NCBI GenBank assembly: GCA_964583615.1
Contig: CAZOWM010000012.1
Location: forward strand, 1 to 64,000
From: CAZOWM01 sp964583615
GTDB lineage: Bacteria; Spirochaetota; B62-G9; DRHN01
Direction of reading: 5' to 3'
Length of the DNA: 64,000 nt
Positions 1-8,922 of the stretch are shown here, in pieces. Under the pieces are notes generated by a model that was not told the origin of the DNA, did no database searches, and was given only the letters and a program-made list of their open reading frames with translations. Each line of letters starts with the position of its first letter. Positions within the stretch are counted from its first letter, which is position 1. A program made the translations under genes and the position numbers.

Positions 1-344
1 AACAGCAGATTCAATTCTTGAGAAAATACAACGACTATGTCAATATATTTCTGAGACGCGACACTAGTATTTCTGTGATGGGGAGCGCAGGCTTTCTCTT
101 GATCTTTGCGGCAGTTAACGCAGCGAACGTCGTCCTCGCCACGGAGACTGAAAGCACGCGCTGGCTATCGATTCTCGGGATTGTACTCTGCCTGGGTGCC
201 TTGGGAAGCCTGCTCTGGCAGACGGCAGCCAGTGCACCTACCCGCCTCTGGGTGCTTGCAGGCATGGTTGTCCTTGTATTGCTGGTGGAGTCATGTTTCT
301 GTATTCTGACATTCCGAAAGATCAGGCTCATACACTCTCGTTGA
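1..344 (+). CDS. APC-type amino acid permease, C-terminal end only
   Basis: The frame is open from the left window edge and stops at TGA 342-344, so this is the tail of a gene that starts outside. About three hydrophobic segments are visible, and the motif GSAGFLLIFAAVNAAN followed by a basic loop and two more membrane spans resembles the last helices of APC-superfamily amino acid permeases. That family assignment is from memory of the motif, not from a search. The roughly 20 residues before the motif (FLRRDTSISV and upstream) are more polar than I would expect for the preceding permease helix, so a junction or decayed copy cannot be excluded. Confidence 0.5.
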   Translation, partial: QQIQFLRKYNDYVNIFLRRDTSISVMGSAGFLLIFAAVNAANVVLATETESTRWLSILGIVLCLGALGSLLWQTAASAPTRLWVLAGMVVLVLLVESCFCILTFRKIRLIHSR

Positions 345-448
345 ACGGTTTCACTCATTCCTGATCGCTTCACGTTACCCGGACAGGAAGAAATACAATG
401 TGGTAGTAATAACAATATCTGCATATTTTTTCTGCTCGATTCAATATC

Positions 449-478
449 TTGACAAAGGACACTCTTCAGGGATAAAGT
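449..478 (+). promoter_or_regulatory. possible sigma70 promoter for the two-component operon
   Basis: TTGACA at 449-454 is a perfect -35 hexamer. The best -10 candidates are TAAAGT at 473-478 (18-base spacer) or GATAAA at 471-476, both weak. It lies about 105 bases before the response-regulator start and is the only promoter-like signal I see in the 345-582 gap. Confidence 0.35.
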
Positions 479-582
479 GGGAGAAAGGGTATGAGCGTAA
501 CAGCAGGTATGTTCTGTACAAAAATACCCGCATGGTGCTTATCGTATGAGATGCATTGCGTGTTGAAGGAGGTACTCTGCAT

Positions 583-1257
583 ATGAGGGTACTCGTGGTA
601 GAGGACGATAGTAAGATTGCTTCGTTCATTGTAAAGGGGCTCAAGCAGTCAGGATATGCTGCTGATAATGTTTCTGACGGTGAAGAAGCATACTCTCTGG
701 CACAGACAGAACCCTATGATGTCGCAGTTATCGATATCATGCTTCCAAGAATGGACGGTTTAAGCCTTATTGAAAAACTTCGCCGGAACGGGATACACAC
801 ACCTGTCATCATACTCAGTGCGAAGCGCTCCGTCGACGATAGAGTGAAAGGACTCCAGGCAGGAGGTGACGACTATCTCACAAAACCATTTTCCTTTTCG
901 GAACTCCTGATGCGTATCCATGCGCTGCTGCGTCGCGCTTCCATGGCCCCGTCTCCAGTAAAGCTGGTTGCGGGTGGTCTCTCCATGGATCTTCTCACAC
1001 GGGAAGTGAAGCGGGGTGAGCACAGGATCGACCTTCAGCCCCGTGAGTTTGCGCTTCTCGAATATCTGATGAGGAATGCGGGAACAGTGCTGACCAAAAC
1101 TCTCATCATGGAACACGTATGGGGATACGATTTTGATCCCCAGACAAATGTGATTGATGTGCTGGTGAGTCGTCTCCGAAGCAAGGTGGACAGAGATTTT
1201 GACCAGAAGATGATTCACACCATTCGCGGAGTTGGGTATGTGCTTAAAACTCCCTGA
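583..1257 (+). CDS. OmpR/PhoB-family response regulator
   Basis: DNA-binding response regulator of 224 residues. The receiver domain (1-115) has the acidic pair D8/D9, phospho-acceptor D51 in AVIDIMLP, S79 and K101 in TKPF. A winged-helix Trans_reg_C domain follows (about 130-222), ending GVGYVLKTP as usual for OmpR/PhoB proteins. I chose ATG 583 because GAAGGAGGT at 565-573 is an ideal Shine-Dalgarno and the receiver begins directly with MRVLVVEDD; an upstream in-frame start would add non-homologous residues. The sensor kinase starts 4 bases after the stop. The adjacent htrA suggests an envelope-stress regulon, which is inference. Confidence 0.95.
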   Translation: MRVLVVEDDSKIASFIVKGLKQSGYAADNVSDGEEAYSLAQTEPYDVAVIDIMLPRMDGLSLIEKLRRNGIHTPVIILSAKRSVDDRVKGLQAGGDDYLTKPFSFSELLMRIHALLRRASMAPSPVKLVAGGLSMDLLTREVKRGEHRIDLQPREFALLEYLMRNAGTVLTKTLIMEHVWGYDFDPQTNVIDVLVSRLRSKVDRDFDQKMIHTIRGVGYVLKTP

Positions 1258-1261
1258 GAAG

Positions 1262-2743
1262 ATGATAAAAAGAATAAATGTTCGCCTTGCGCTGCTCTTC
1301 TCTTTTCTCTTCACCGTGAGCTTTCTCTTCCTGTTCGGCATCACCTACTTTCTTCTCTCCACTTCTCTGAAACGGGAGGATCACAACGTGCTCAGGTTGA
1401 AGCTCCTCTCCCTGGGAGCCGAGTATCGAATCGGAGGATTCGAAAGGTTACTGAGAGAAATTCAACTGGAAAAGGTTTTTGGGGAGAGAGCCATTTCAAT
1501 GGTGCGGGTTGCGGACAGGAAAAACAACACACTCTACCTCCTCACACCGGCATACTGGCAGTCGTCCGACATTGAGTCATTGATACAAAAAACGGACTCC
1601 TCCTTGAAGGATTCATTCAGATTTCAGATAAGTGGAAACAAGGATATTCTGGAGATCGCTTCTCTCCGTCTTCCCGATGACAATCAGCTGCACGTGGGGA
1701 TGAGCATCAGGAGCAGGGAGAAAACATTACAGCGTTTCATCGGTATCGTCGTTCCGGTAATGGCCCTCGTGATACTCGTGAGTTTCTTAGGTGGTATGCT
1801 CTTCTCAAACCGCATGCTCGAGCCTATCCGCAGCCTCACGTCCACGGTGCAGGCCATCGTCGATACAGGGAGGATAAGAGCCAGGATACCGGCACGACGC
1901 ACCGGGGACGAACTTGACAGACTTGTAACACTTTTCAATAAAATGCTCGAGAAGATCGAGCTACTGGTAACAGGAATGAAGGGTGCGTTGGATACTGTTG
2001 CTCACGACCTGCGTACTCCGATGACACGGCTCCGCGGTATTGCAGAAAGGGCTTTGCAGGCGGTACATAAAGACGAGGTGTGCGGAGAAGCTCTCGCAAG
2101 CTGTATGGAAGAGTCTGAACTCATTCTCACCATGTTGAACACGTTCATGGATATTTCTGAAGCGGAAACGGGAGTCCTGAAACTGAATATCCAGAAAGTG
2201 AACATAGTTCGTGTTGTTGCGGATATCGCAGAACTTTACCGCTATGTCGCAGAGGAAAAGAACATCGGTTTGACTATCGGAGTTCGGGGGGGTGAAAGTA
2301 TCTCCCGGTCAAGGGAGCACCGCGAAGGATCATCGATTTCAGAGATCGATGATCAAAGCGGCTCCAGTCTCCTCCCGGAAATCACTGTTTCTGTTGACCT
2401 TCAGCGCATGAGGCAGGTTGTCGCAAACCTTGTAGATAACGCGCTCAAGTATACACCACGGGGCGGCAGCGTGAAGATAACAACCGGCACCTCGGAAAAC
2501 CGGGTTTGTATCACGGTTGAAGACAACGGAATTGGCATTCGGCAGGATGAAATCCAGCGCATATGGGAACGGCTGTACAGGGGTGATGAAGGCAGGTCGG
2601 TCCAGGGTCTTGGACTGGGATTAAGCCTCGTAAAGGCGGTTGTTCAGGCGCACGGTGGGAGTATCGAGCTAGACAGCACGCCCGGTAGAGGATCCAAGTT
2701 TACCATATTCATTCCACTCGAAGGCGAAACTCACCAATCGTAG
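1262..2743 (+). CDS. membrane sensor histidine kinase
   Basis: Inner-membrane sensor kinase of 493 residues and partner of the regulator just upstream. Visible order: transmembrane helix 8-34, extracytoplasmic sensor segment about 36-158, second helix 160-182, HAMP 183-237, HisKA with phospho-acceptor H248 in AHDLRTPM, then an ATPase domain with N-box VDNALKY, G1 DNGIGI and G2 GLGLGLSL. ATG 1262 was chosen over an earlier in-frame ATG that would overlap the regulator by 26 bases and add a polar extension. A low-complexity insert of about 40 residues (near 345-375, rich in S, R and E) sits between the dimerisation and ATPase domains. The ligand is unknown. Confidence 0.93.
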   Translation: MIKRINVRLALLFSFLFTVSFLFLFGITYFLLSTSLKREDHNVLRLKLLSLGAEYRIGGFERLLREIQLEKVFGERAISMVRVADRKNNTLYLLTPAYWQSSDIESLIQKTDSSLKDSFRFQISGNKDILEIASLRLPDDNQLHVGMSIRSREKTLQRFIGIVVPVMALVILVSFLGGMLFSNRMLEPIRSLTSTVQAIVDTGRIRARIPARRTGDELDRLVTLFNKMLEKIELLVTGMKGALDTVAHDLRTPMTRLRGIAERALQAVHKDEVCGEALASCMEESELILTMLNTFMDISEAETGVLKLNIQKVNIVRVVADIAELYRYVAEEKNIGLTIGVRGGESISRSREHREGSSISEIDDQSGSSLLPEITVSVDLQRMRQVVANLVDNALKYTPRGGSVKITTGTSENRVCITVEDNGIGIRQDEIQRIWERLYRGDEGRSVQGLGLGLSLVKAVVQAHGGSIELDSTPGRGSKFTIFIPLEGETHQS

Positions 2744-2935
2744 GTCTGCATAAATCTTACAAAACTGTAATCTTCACATAAGCATTCTGAAAGATTCTCT
2801 CTCTATATTACCTGTAGATGCGCATGAGAATTCATCGCAAAGTTCAATGGCGAAAGAAGAATTGAGCATCCAGGAATAGGGCAACAAGAGTCAGGCAAGG
2901 GACAACTAGTAAAAAACAAACAGGAGGGTATGAAC

Positions 2936-4405
2936 ATGAACATGAAAAAATGGATGTATCTTGGGATTGCGGCCGTGGCTTTGGTAGGATTCCTCGTAAT
3001 CACAGCAATGGGCAACAGGGATGTAACGCAGACACCGGCACCGACCGCAACGATCGTGATCAAAGACGAAGGCGGTTTCGCTAGTGCGATCAGCAGGGTC
3101 GCCGAGGAACTGAAGCCTGCGGTGGTGCATATCGACATCACAGGAACAGTCGTGCAGCAGGCACCACAGTTCGGGTTTCCCTTCGGCGATGACCCCTTCT
3201 ACAGGTATTTCTTCGGACCGCAGCAGCAGGGACCGCAGAAGGTCCCCATCAGGGCCCTTGGCAGCGGTGTCATCATCAGCAAGGATGGGTACATCCTCAC
3301 CAACAACCACGTGGTGGCCAATGCTGACACCATCGAGGTAGAGCTCTACGACGGCACGAAGCAGAAGGCGAAGCTCATCGGAACCGATTCAAGCACCGAC
3401 CTCGCGGTCATCAAGATCGACCCCACACTCACCATGAAGTACGCATCGCTGGGTGATTCAGACATGCTGAAGGTTGGCGAGTGGGTGGTTGCCATCGGGT
3501 CTCCCCGGGGGTTTGACTGGACAGTTACTGCGGGGATCATCAGCGCAAAGCACCGCACAGGGATTGGTGCACTGGGTCCGGCAGGCTACGAGGACTTCAT
3601 CCAGACTGATGCAGCGATCAACCCTGGAAATAGCGGCGGACCGCTCATCAACATGAAGGGTGAGGTAATCGGCATCAACTCCCTCATCATCTCCGCCTCC
3701 CAGGGCTCTGAGGGCATGGGGTTTGCCATCCCATCGAACATGGCAAAGGAGATCTCAGAGTCGCTCATGCAGCATGGGAAAGTGGTACGTGGCTACATGG
3801 GGGTGAACATCCAGGACATCACCCCGGACATGGCAAAAAATCTGAAGCTAAAAGGGCAGACCAAGGGAGCGATTGTGACGGATGTAGTTCCCGGAGGACC
3901 TGCTGAGAAGGCAGGGTTCGAGCAGGGAGACATCATTGTCAAGGTCGACGGAAACAACGTTGAGAGCTCTTCGCAGCTTCGCAACCTGGTTGCTCAGGCA
4001 GACCCAGGCAGCACAGTGAAGGTCACGCTGCTGCGCAACAACAAGGAGATGGAGCTGACGCTCGAGGTTGGCGATCTCACAAAAGCTCAGAAGGAAGCAC
4101 AGCTCCAGGTTGGAGACCAGCTTCTGGGTGTGTCCGTGCAGGCGGTCACCCCACAGATTGCCACAGAGATGGGGCTGAAGAAGGCTGCCGGCATCATCAT
4201 CACCAGCGTGGCTCCCGGAAGCCCGGCACAGCAGGCAGGACTCACAAAGGGTGACATCATCTACCGGGTGGGTAATTCCGAGGTGAACAATCCCAAAGAG
4301 TTCAGCAGGCTCATATCACAGGCAGCCAAGGGGGGAGGAGCACTGCTTCTGGTGAGAGACGCGCAGAGCGGGAACGTGGGATACATCACGGTGCCCCTGA
4401 AGTAA
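2936..4405 (+). CDS. HtrA/DegP-type serine protease with two PDZ domains
   Basis: Periplasmic Do-family protease/chaperone. An N-terminal hydrophobic helix (about 10-24) acts as signal or membrane anchor. The trypsin-like domain carries the triad H125 (TNNHVV), D155 (STDLAV) and S233 (NPGNSGGPL); two PDZ domains follow (about 275-365 and 385-485). Length of 489 residues is normal for DegP/DegQ/MucD. Three Met codons alternate at the start (2930, 2936, 2942); AGGAGG at 2922-2927 is best spaced for 2936. It is preceded by a two-component system in the same orientation with a 190-base gap, and followed by a strong terminator, so it is probably its own transcription unit under that system. Confidence 0.95.
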   Translation: MNMKKWMYLGIAAVALVGFLVITAMGNRDVTQTPAPTATIVIKDEGGFASAISRVAEELKPAVVHIDITGTVVQQAPQFGFPFGDDPFYRYFFGPQQQGPQKVPIRALGSGVIISKDGYILTNNHVVANADTIEVELYDGTKQKAKLIGTDSSTDLAVIKIDPTLTMKYASLGDSDMLKVGEWVVAIGSPRGFDWTVTAGIISAKHRTGIGALGPAGYEDFIQTDAAINPGNSGGPLINMKGEVIGINSLIISASQGSEGMGFAIPSNMAKEISESLMQHGKVVRGYMGVNIQDITPDMAKNLKLKGQTKGAIVTDVVPGGPAEKAGFEQGDIIVKVDGNNVESSSQLRNLVAQADPGSTVKVTLLRNNKEMELTLEVGDLTKAQKEAQLQVGDQLLGVSVQAVTPQIATEMGLKKAAGIIITSVAPGSPAQQAGLTKGDIIYRVGNSEVNNPKEFSRLISQAAKGGGALLLVRDAQSGNVGYITVPLK

Positions 4406-4444
4406 ACATGTTTGCTCAGGCAAGCACTCTTTCAACCCATGCAT

Positions 4445-4496
4445 CCTGCACCGGCCTCTCTGCAGTAAGAGTATGGCCGGTGCAGGTTTTGCTTTT
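4445..4496 (+). terminator. rho-independent terminator after htrA
   Basis: A perfect 12-bp stem, CCTGCACCGGCC (4445-4456) with GGCCGGTGCAGG (4475-4486), has an 18-base loop and is followed by TTTTGCTTTT. It sits 40 bases after the htrA stop. Confidence 0.88.
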
Positions 4497-4559
4497 CCTT
4501 GAAAGAAATCCCCTATGGTTCTGTGTTACGAAAAACAAAACCCTGGAGTGGAAATTTAC

Positions 4560-4620
4560 TTGACTTCCTTCAAACCTCAAGTATAAGGTGGAATTGAATC
4601 TGATGGGAAGGCGCTATAAT
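4560..4620 (+). promoter_or_regulatory. tandem sigma70-like promoters of the phosphoketolase gene
   Basis: Two overlapping candidates: TTGACT (4560-4565) with TATAAG (4582-4587), 16-base spacer; and TTGAAT (4594-4599) with a perfect TATAAT (4615-4620), 15-base spacer. Both precede the start at 4733 and follow the htrA terminator, so phosphoketolase has its own, probably strong, transcription start. Confidence 0.6.
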
Positions 4621-4732
4621 ACAACGCTGAAGTGTGCATTCATTTGCTCCCAGAAAGCATTCACCCTCGCCTTCCCGCTATACACACCCAGGATCAGTTA
4701 CATTGAGTATTGAGAAAGAAAAGGAGATAAGG

Positions 4733-7129
4733 ATGGAGAACACACCAAAGAATCAAAATTATGGGGGAGGACCTCTCACCTCAGAGGAGCTTCATAAGCT
4801 ACATGCTTACTGGCGTGCCGCGAATTATCTTTCGGTCGGGCAGATCTATCTCTCTGACAACCCTCTGTTGAAAAAACCCCTGACCATCGAGCACATAAAG
4901 CCCAGGCTCCTCGGCCACTGGGGAACAACTCCCGGACTGAACTTTATCTATGTACATCTTAACAGGGTGATAAAAAAGTACGATCTGAACATGATCTACG
5001 TGACTGGTCCCGGCCACGGAGGCCCGGGTCTGGTGGCGAATACCTATCTGGAAGGCACCTACAGTGAGTACTACCCTCACGTCTCCCAGGACGAGGAAGG
5101 AATGAAGAGGCTGTTCAGGCAATTTTCTTTTCCGGGTGGAATTCCCAGCCATGTGGCTCCTGAGACGCCTGGGTCCATTCACGAGGGCGGTGAGCTTGGA
5201 TACTCCCTCTCCCATGCCTACGGGGCGGCCTTTGACAATCCGGACCTCATCGTTGCCTGTGTTGTCGGAGACGGAGAGGCGGAAACAGGCCCCCTTGCAA
5301 CTGCCTGGCATTCCAACAAGTTCACAAACCCGGTCACCGACGGTGCAGTGCTCCCCATTCTCCACCTGAACGGATACAAGATCGCAAACCCGACAGTGCT
5401 CGCCCGCATCAGCAGAGAGGAACTGCAGGATCTCTTCAGGGGGTACGGGTACAGACCGTACCTCGTCGAAGGGTCGGTGCCCGAGCTTATGCACCAGCAG
5501 ATGGCAGAAACCATCGATACTGTTATTGGAGAGATAAACGCCATCCAAGAAAAAGCCCGTGCCAGCAGCGCTCAGGATCGGCCCCACTGGCCCATGATAA
5601 TTTTGCAAACTCCCAAAGGCTGGACTGGCCCAAAAGAGGTGGACGGCCATGTGACCGAGAACTTCTGGCGCTCCCATCAGGTCCCCCTGGGTGATATGGC
5701 TCATAAGCATGACCACATTACGCTCCTTGAGTCCTGGATGAAAAGCTACAGACCTGAGGAGCTCTTCGATGAGAAGGGAAGGCTCCGTTCGGAACTTTCT
5801 GAGCTCGCTCCGAAGGGGCAGCAGCGCATGGGGGACAACCCACATGCGAACGGCGGCCTCCTCCTCAAGGCCCTGAAAATGCCTGAGTTCTCCGACTATG
5901 CAGTGGATGTGCCCAAGCCTGGTACGGTTATCGCTGAGGCAACGCGAATGCTCGGACCATTCCTCCGAGACATGGTGAAGGCCAATCCAAAATGCTTTCG
6001 TATCTTCGGACCAGATGAAACAGCCTCAAACCGCCTGGGTGCGGTCTTCGAGGTGACCGGCAGGAGGTGGATGGCGGATGTGCTGCCTGAAGATGCCGAT
6101 GGAGGGGAGCTCTCACCTGACGGGCGTGTAATGGAGATACTCAGCGAGCACACCTGTCAGGGCTGGCTCGAGGGGTATCTGCTCACCGGCCGGCATGGCT
6201 TCTTTTCCTGTTACGAGGCGTTCATACACATTGTTGACTCCATGTTCAACCAGCACGCAAAGTGGCTGAAGGTAAGCTCCAAAGAGATTCCCTGGAGACG
6301 TCCCATTGCGTCCCTCAACTATCTTCTCACATCCCATGTGTGGCGCCAGGACCACAATGGGTTCAGCCACCAGGATCCGGGGTTCATCGACCACGTGGTA
6401 AACAAGAAGGCTGACATCATCAGGGTCTACCTCCCCCCGGATGCAAACACGCTGCTCTCCGTTACAGACCACTGCCTCAGAAGCCGGAACTACATAAACC
6501 TTATCGTTGCAGGAAAGCAGCCCGCGCTGCAGTATCTGGACATAGATGCTGCGGTGAAGCACTGCACAAAGGGCATCGGGATCTGGGAGTGGGCAAGCAG
6601 TGACCAACATAGCGAACCCGATGTGGTCATGGCGTGTGCAGGAGACATCCCCACGTTGGAAACATTGGCAGCCGTGGACATTCTGCGCCAGCACTTTCCG
6701 GAACTGAAGGTGAGGGTGATAAATGTCGTAGACCTGATGAAGCTCCAACCTGAAGAGGAGCACCCGCACGGGCTTTCCCACAGGGAGTTCGACATCCTTT
6801 TCACCACTGATAAGCCGATAATTTTTGCCCACCACGGCTATCCCTGGCTCATCCACAGGCTCACCTACCGCAGGACGAATCACAAAAACCTCCATGTGCG
6901 GGGCTACAAGGAAGAGGGAACGACCACCACACCCTTCGACATGGGGGTACGCAACGACCTCGACCGGTTCCATCTCGCTCTGGACGTGATCAACCGGGTA
7001 CCCGGGCTCCAGAGCATAGGTGCACACGTGCATGAGTTTCTTCTCGACCGACTCATCGAGCACAGGCGCTACATTACACAGCATGGCGATGACATGCCAG
7101 AGATACGCGACTGGAAGTGGACGTATTGA
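4733..7129 (+). CDS. xfp: xylulose-5-phosphate/fructose-6-phosphate phosphoketolase
   Basis: Cytoplasmic thiamine-diphosphate enzyme that splits xylulose 5-phosphate (and often fructose 6-phosphate) with phosphate to acetyl phosphate plus a triose or tetrose phosphate. It has 798 residues, the normal phosphoketolase length. Hallmarks seen: GHWGTTPGLNF (61-71), PGHGGPG (93-99), EGTYSEYYP, the ThDP/Mg signature GDGEAETGP (179-187), and the C-terminal HHGYPWLIH. ATG 4733 follows AAGGAG at 4721-4726; the in-frame ATG 99 bases earlier would overlap the promoter. No acetate kinase or phosphotransacetylase lies nearby, so whether acetyl phosphate feeds ATP synthesis cannot be read here. Confidence 0.96.
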   Translation: MENTPKNQNYGGGPLTSEELHKLHAYWRAANYLSVGQIYLSDNPLLKKPLTIEHIKPRLLGHWGTTPGLNFIYVHLNRVIKKYDLNMIYVTGPGHGGPGLVANTYLEGTYSEYYPHVSQDEEGMKRLFRQFSFPGGIPSHVAPETPGSIHEGGELGYSLSHAYGAAFDNPDLIVACVVGDGEAETGPLATAWHSNKFTNPVTDGAVLPILHLNGYKIANPTVLARISREELQDLFRGYGYRPYLVEGSVPELMHQQMAETIDTVIGEINAIQEKARASSAQDRPHWPMIILQTPKGWTGPKEVDGHVTENFWRSHQVPLGDMAHKHDHITLLESWMKSYRPEELFDEKGRLRSELSELAPKGQQRMGDNPHANGGLLLKALKMPEFSDYAVDVPKPGTVIAEATRMLGPFLRDMVKANPKCFRIFGPDETASNRLGAVFEVTGRRWMADVLPEDADGGELSPDGRVMEILSEHTCQGWLEGYLLTGRHGFFSCYEAFIHIVDSMFNQHAKWLKVSSKEIPWRRPIASLNYLLTSHVWRQDHNGFSHQDPGFIDHVVNKKADIIRVYLPPDANTLLSVTDHCLRSRNYINLIVAGKQPALQYLDIDAAVKHCTKGIGIWEWASSDQHSEPDVVMACAGDIPTLETLAAVDILRQHFPELKVRVINVVDLMKLQPEEEHPHGLSHREFDILFTTDKPIIFAHHGYPWLIHRLTYRRTNHKNLHVRGYKEEGTTTTPFDMGVRNDLDRFHLALDVINRVPGLQSIGAHVHEFLLDRLIEHRRYITQHGDDMPEIRDWKWTY

Positions 7130-7307
7130 CCAAACCTTTCAAAATCGTCATCTCCAGGAAAGGAAAAGGCAAATGTGTGCACGTAAATTGAGTAGTAGCT
7201 CCAGAATAGAGCGGAAGCAGCATATGGCTGTTAGAATACACCACTCACTTTTGAATCCATAAGGGAAAGAAAAATGAAAATCCGAGGGAGGTAAAGAGGT
7301 AGGTAAA

Positions 7308-7730
7308 ATGGAGAAAAAAACTCATTTTTCGATCTGGTACATTATGGGTGTCATCGTGTTCATGCTGTTTGTGCAGGCCCTGCTGTCCGTCTTACTCATT
7401 CGTCCTAATATCCAGCAGGTGCACTACAGTGAGTTCATGAAAAACCAGGCAAAACCGTATACGGGGACTCCGACGAATGTTACCTTCGATGACGTATCGA
7501 CCGGTGCGCAGAATGATCTCCAGAAAGCCACAGAAATTGCAAGGAAGATAGTTGCCGAGTTTGGCATGAATGACAGGATCGGCCTGACAACTCTGGAAAA
7601 ACCGCAGCAGTTGTTTCTCGGCACAGAACAGCAATTCGGCCTCGAAAAAAGATACAGTCCTGTTACTGCGGAGCTGATTGATGAGGAGGTGCGCGACATT
7701 CTTATTAAGCTCCTCTGTGCAGTCCTCTGA
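7308..7730 (+). pseudogene. ftsH: ftsH remnant with two internal in-frame deletions
   Basis: A 140-residue open frame that joins pieces of the membrane AAA+ zinc protease FtsH (normally about 600-650 residues). Residues 1-46 match the N-terminal start and first membrane helix ending in YSEFM; 47-63 match the linker before the AAA+ domain (PTNVTFDDV); 64-130 jump to the far end of the M41 peptidase region (STGAQNDLQKATEIAR to DEEVRDI). The periplasmic domain, second helix, Walker A/B, and the HEXXH zinc site are all absent, so it cannot be a protease. The true FtsH tail is also missing: after DEEVRDI the sequence runs into transposase debris. A start with a Shine-Dalgarno (GGGAGG, 7285-7290, and GAGGTAGG nearer) remains. 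It may be translated as a small membrane protein, but I call it a remnant. Confidence 0.85.
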
Positions 7731-8273
7731 CGATCTTGACCCTCCCTACCGGAACAAAGACGGAAAAGAGATTCGAGGACAGTCAATCAACGTTGTAGAA
7801 ACTGCACATCCCGAAAACGGCATAAGGCCGTATTTGACCTTACGCTGTGTAAGTGCTGTCCCTTGAGAAGCACATGCCCCACAATCAAACGGAAAAAGGA
7901 CAGGGTGTTGTATTTCACCCATGAGTATTTCCTGGCACTTAAGCGTCAGAAGGGAATCAATTCCCTTCCCGAAGAACGAAAGAAACTCAGGAGCAATGTC
8001 GAGGCGACGGTGAACGAGTTCGTGTGCAAAATGCCTCACAGGAAATTGAAAGTCAGAGGAGCGTTCAAGGCGTCGGTCTTTGCCTTTTCTGTTGCATTGG
8101 GCGTCAACTTTGGAAGAATATACCGCCTGATTCAGGGTGATCCTTCCTATGTGAAGGCAATTTCCCTTTATTGTGCTCAAATTGTCAAAGAACAGGGCCG
8201 GATGATGAGAAGAGTCATCGGCTATTGTTATAAAAGAGCAATCATACCCGGATTAAGGATCGATTTTTGGTAA
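7708..8273 (+). pseudogene. degenerate transposase fragment (DDE, DUF772/DDE_Tnp_1_6-like)
   Basis: Two frames carry consecutive transposase-like pieces. Around 7708-7800 one frame reads SSVQSSDDLDPPYRNKDGKE, the familiar block after the catalytic core in IS1182/ISNCY-type transposases. After a frameshift, 7863-8273 encodes the C-terminal part (CPTIKRKKDRVLYFT, RRKLRSN-like segment, KVRGAFKASVFAFSVALGVNFGRIYR). The N-terminal half is missing and the frame is broken, so it is dead. I see no clear terminal inverted repeats. It abuts the truncated end of the ftsH remnant, implying that insertion or IS-mediated deletion removed the ftsH tail. Family name is from motif memory. Confidence 0.75.
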
Positions 8274-8434
8274 TGGGCATAGTTTGCTGGATTTAAAAAA
8301 CCGTAGTTTTTAGAGCGCACTCATAAATAATTATATTAAAAAGAAGAAATTTAAGGGGCCAGGGGACTGAAATGATTGAAATTTTTTTCCCGTTGGAATA
8401 GAATTATAAGACATTTTATTCGGGAGATCCCTGT

Positions 8435-8851
8435 ATGTCAGAACTGATTCGTTTCGGAGTTTCGATCGAAAAAGACCTGCTTGACGTATTCGATCTTTTT
8501 ATCCAGAAGCACGGGTTTCACAACAGGAGTGAAGCAATCCGCGATCTCATTCGCGAAAAGCTGTCGCGTGAAAAGGGGTACAAAACGGAAGAGGTGTTCG
8601 GAACCGTGACGATCGTTTACAATCATCATGTGAGAAATCTTTCGGAATCACTCACCGAAACACAGCACCATTTCCAAAATTGGATCCTCTTTACAAATCA
8701 TGTTCACATCACTCATGAGCACTGTTTGGAAGTAATCGTCGTGAGAGGAGACGAGTCAGTGCTGAGGGATCTCACTACGCGTATGGGCGGGATGAAGGGC
8801 GTACTTATGGCGCTCCCCTCTTTTCTTACACTCGATATCGATGAGAGCTGA
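8435..8851 (+). CDS. nikR: nickel-responsive regulator NikR
   Basis: Ribbon-helix-helix DNA-binding domain (1-45) plus ACT-like metal-binding domain, 138 residues in total, matching the family. The four square-planar nickel ligands known from E. coli NikR (H76, H87, H89, C95) are all present with a +2 offset: H78, H89, H91 and C97 in NHVHITHEHC. It should therefore sense Ni(II) and repress nickel uptake or hydrogenase genes. ATG 8435 has GGGAG at 8422-8426. The AT-rich 160 bases upstream probably hold its promoter; I found no obvious GTATGA-type palindrome. The placement next to hypA-E fits control of hydrogenase maturation. Confidence 0.93.
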   Translation: MSELIRFGVSIEKDLLDVFDLFIQKHGFHNRSEAIRDLIREKLSREKGYKTEEVFGTVTIVYNHHVRNLSESLTETQHHFQNWILFTNHVHITHEHCLEVIVVRGDESVLRDLTTRMGGMKGVLMALPSFLTLDIDES

Positions 8852-8883
8852 AGGCAATGACTATGGTTGTATCTCCGTTAAAA

Positions 8884-8916
8884 AGGGGGGTCTGCATCCC
8901 CCTCACCATTTCTTTT
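8884..8916 (+). terminator. weak hairpin after nikR
   Basis: A run of six G (8885-8890) can pair with five C (8898-8902) around a 7-base loop, followed by CACCATTTCTTTTT. It may partly terminate nikR transcripts before the kinase-fusion gene, whose ATG at 8923 follows immediately. Confidence 0.45.
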
Positions 8917-8922
8917 TAAAGG

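Noticed and set aside
4799..5845. 348-codon open frame antisense to phosphoketolase
   Set aside because: Lies wholly inside xfp, no ribosome site or recognisable motif; it is a codon-bias shadow.
6113..7084. 323-codon open frame antisense to phosphoketolase
   Set aside because: Same reasons; the sense strand encodes clear ThDP enzyme motifs.
7020..7262. 80-codon frame spanning the end of phosphoketolase
   Set aside because: Mostly overlaps xfp and has no motif or ribosome site.
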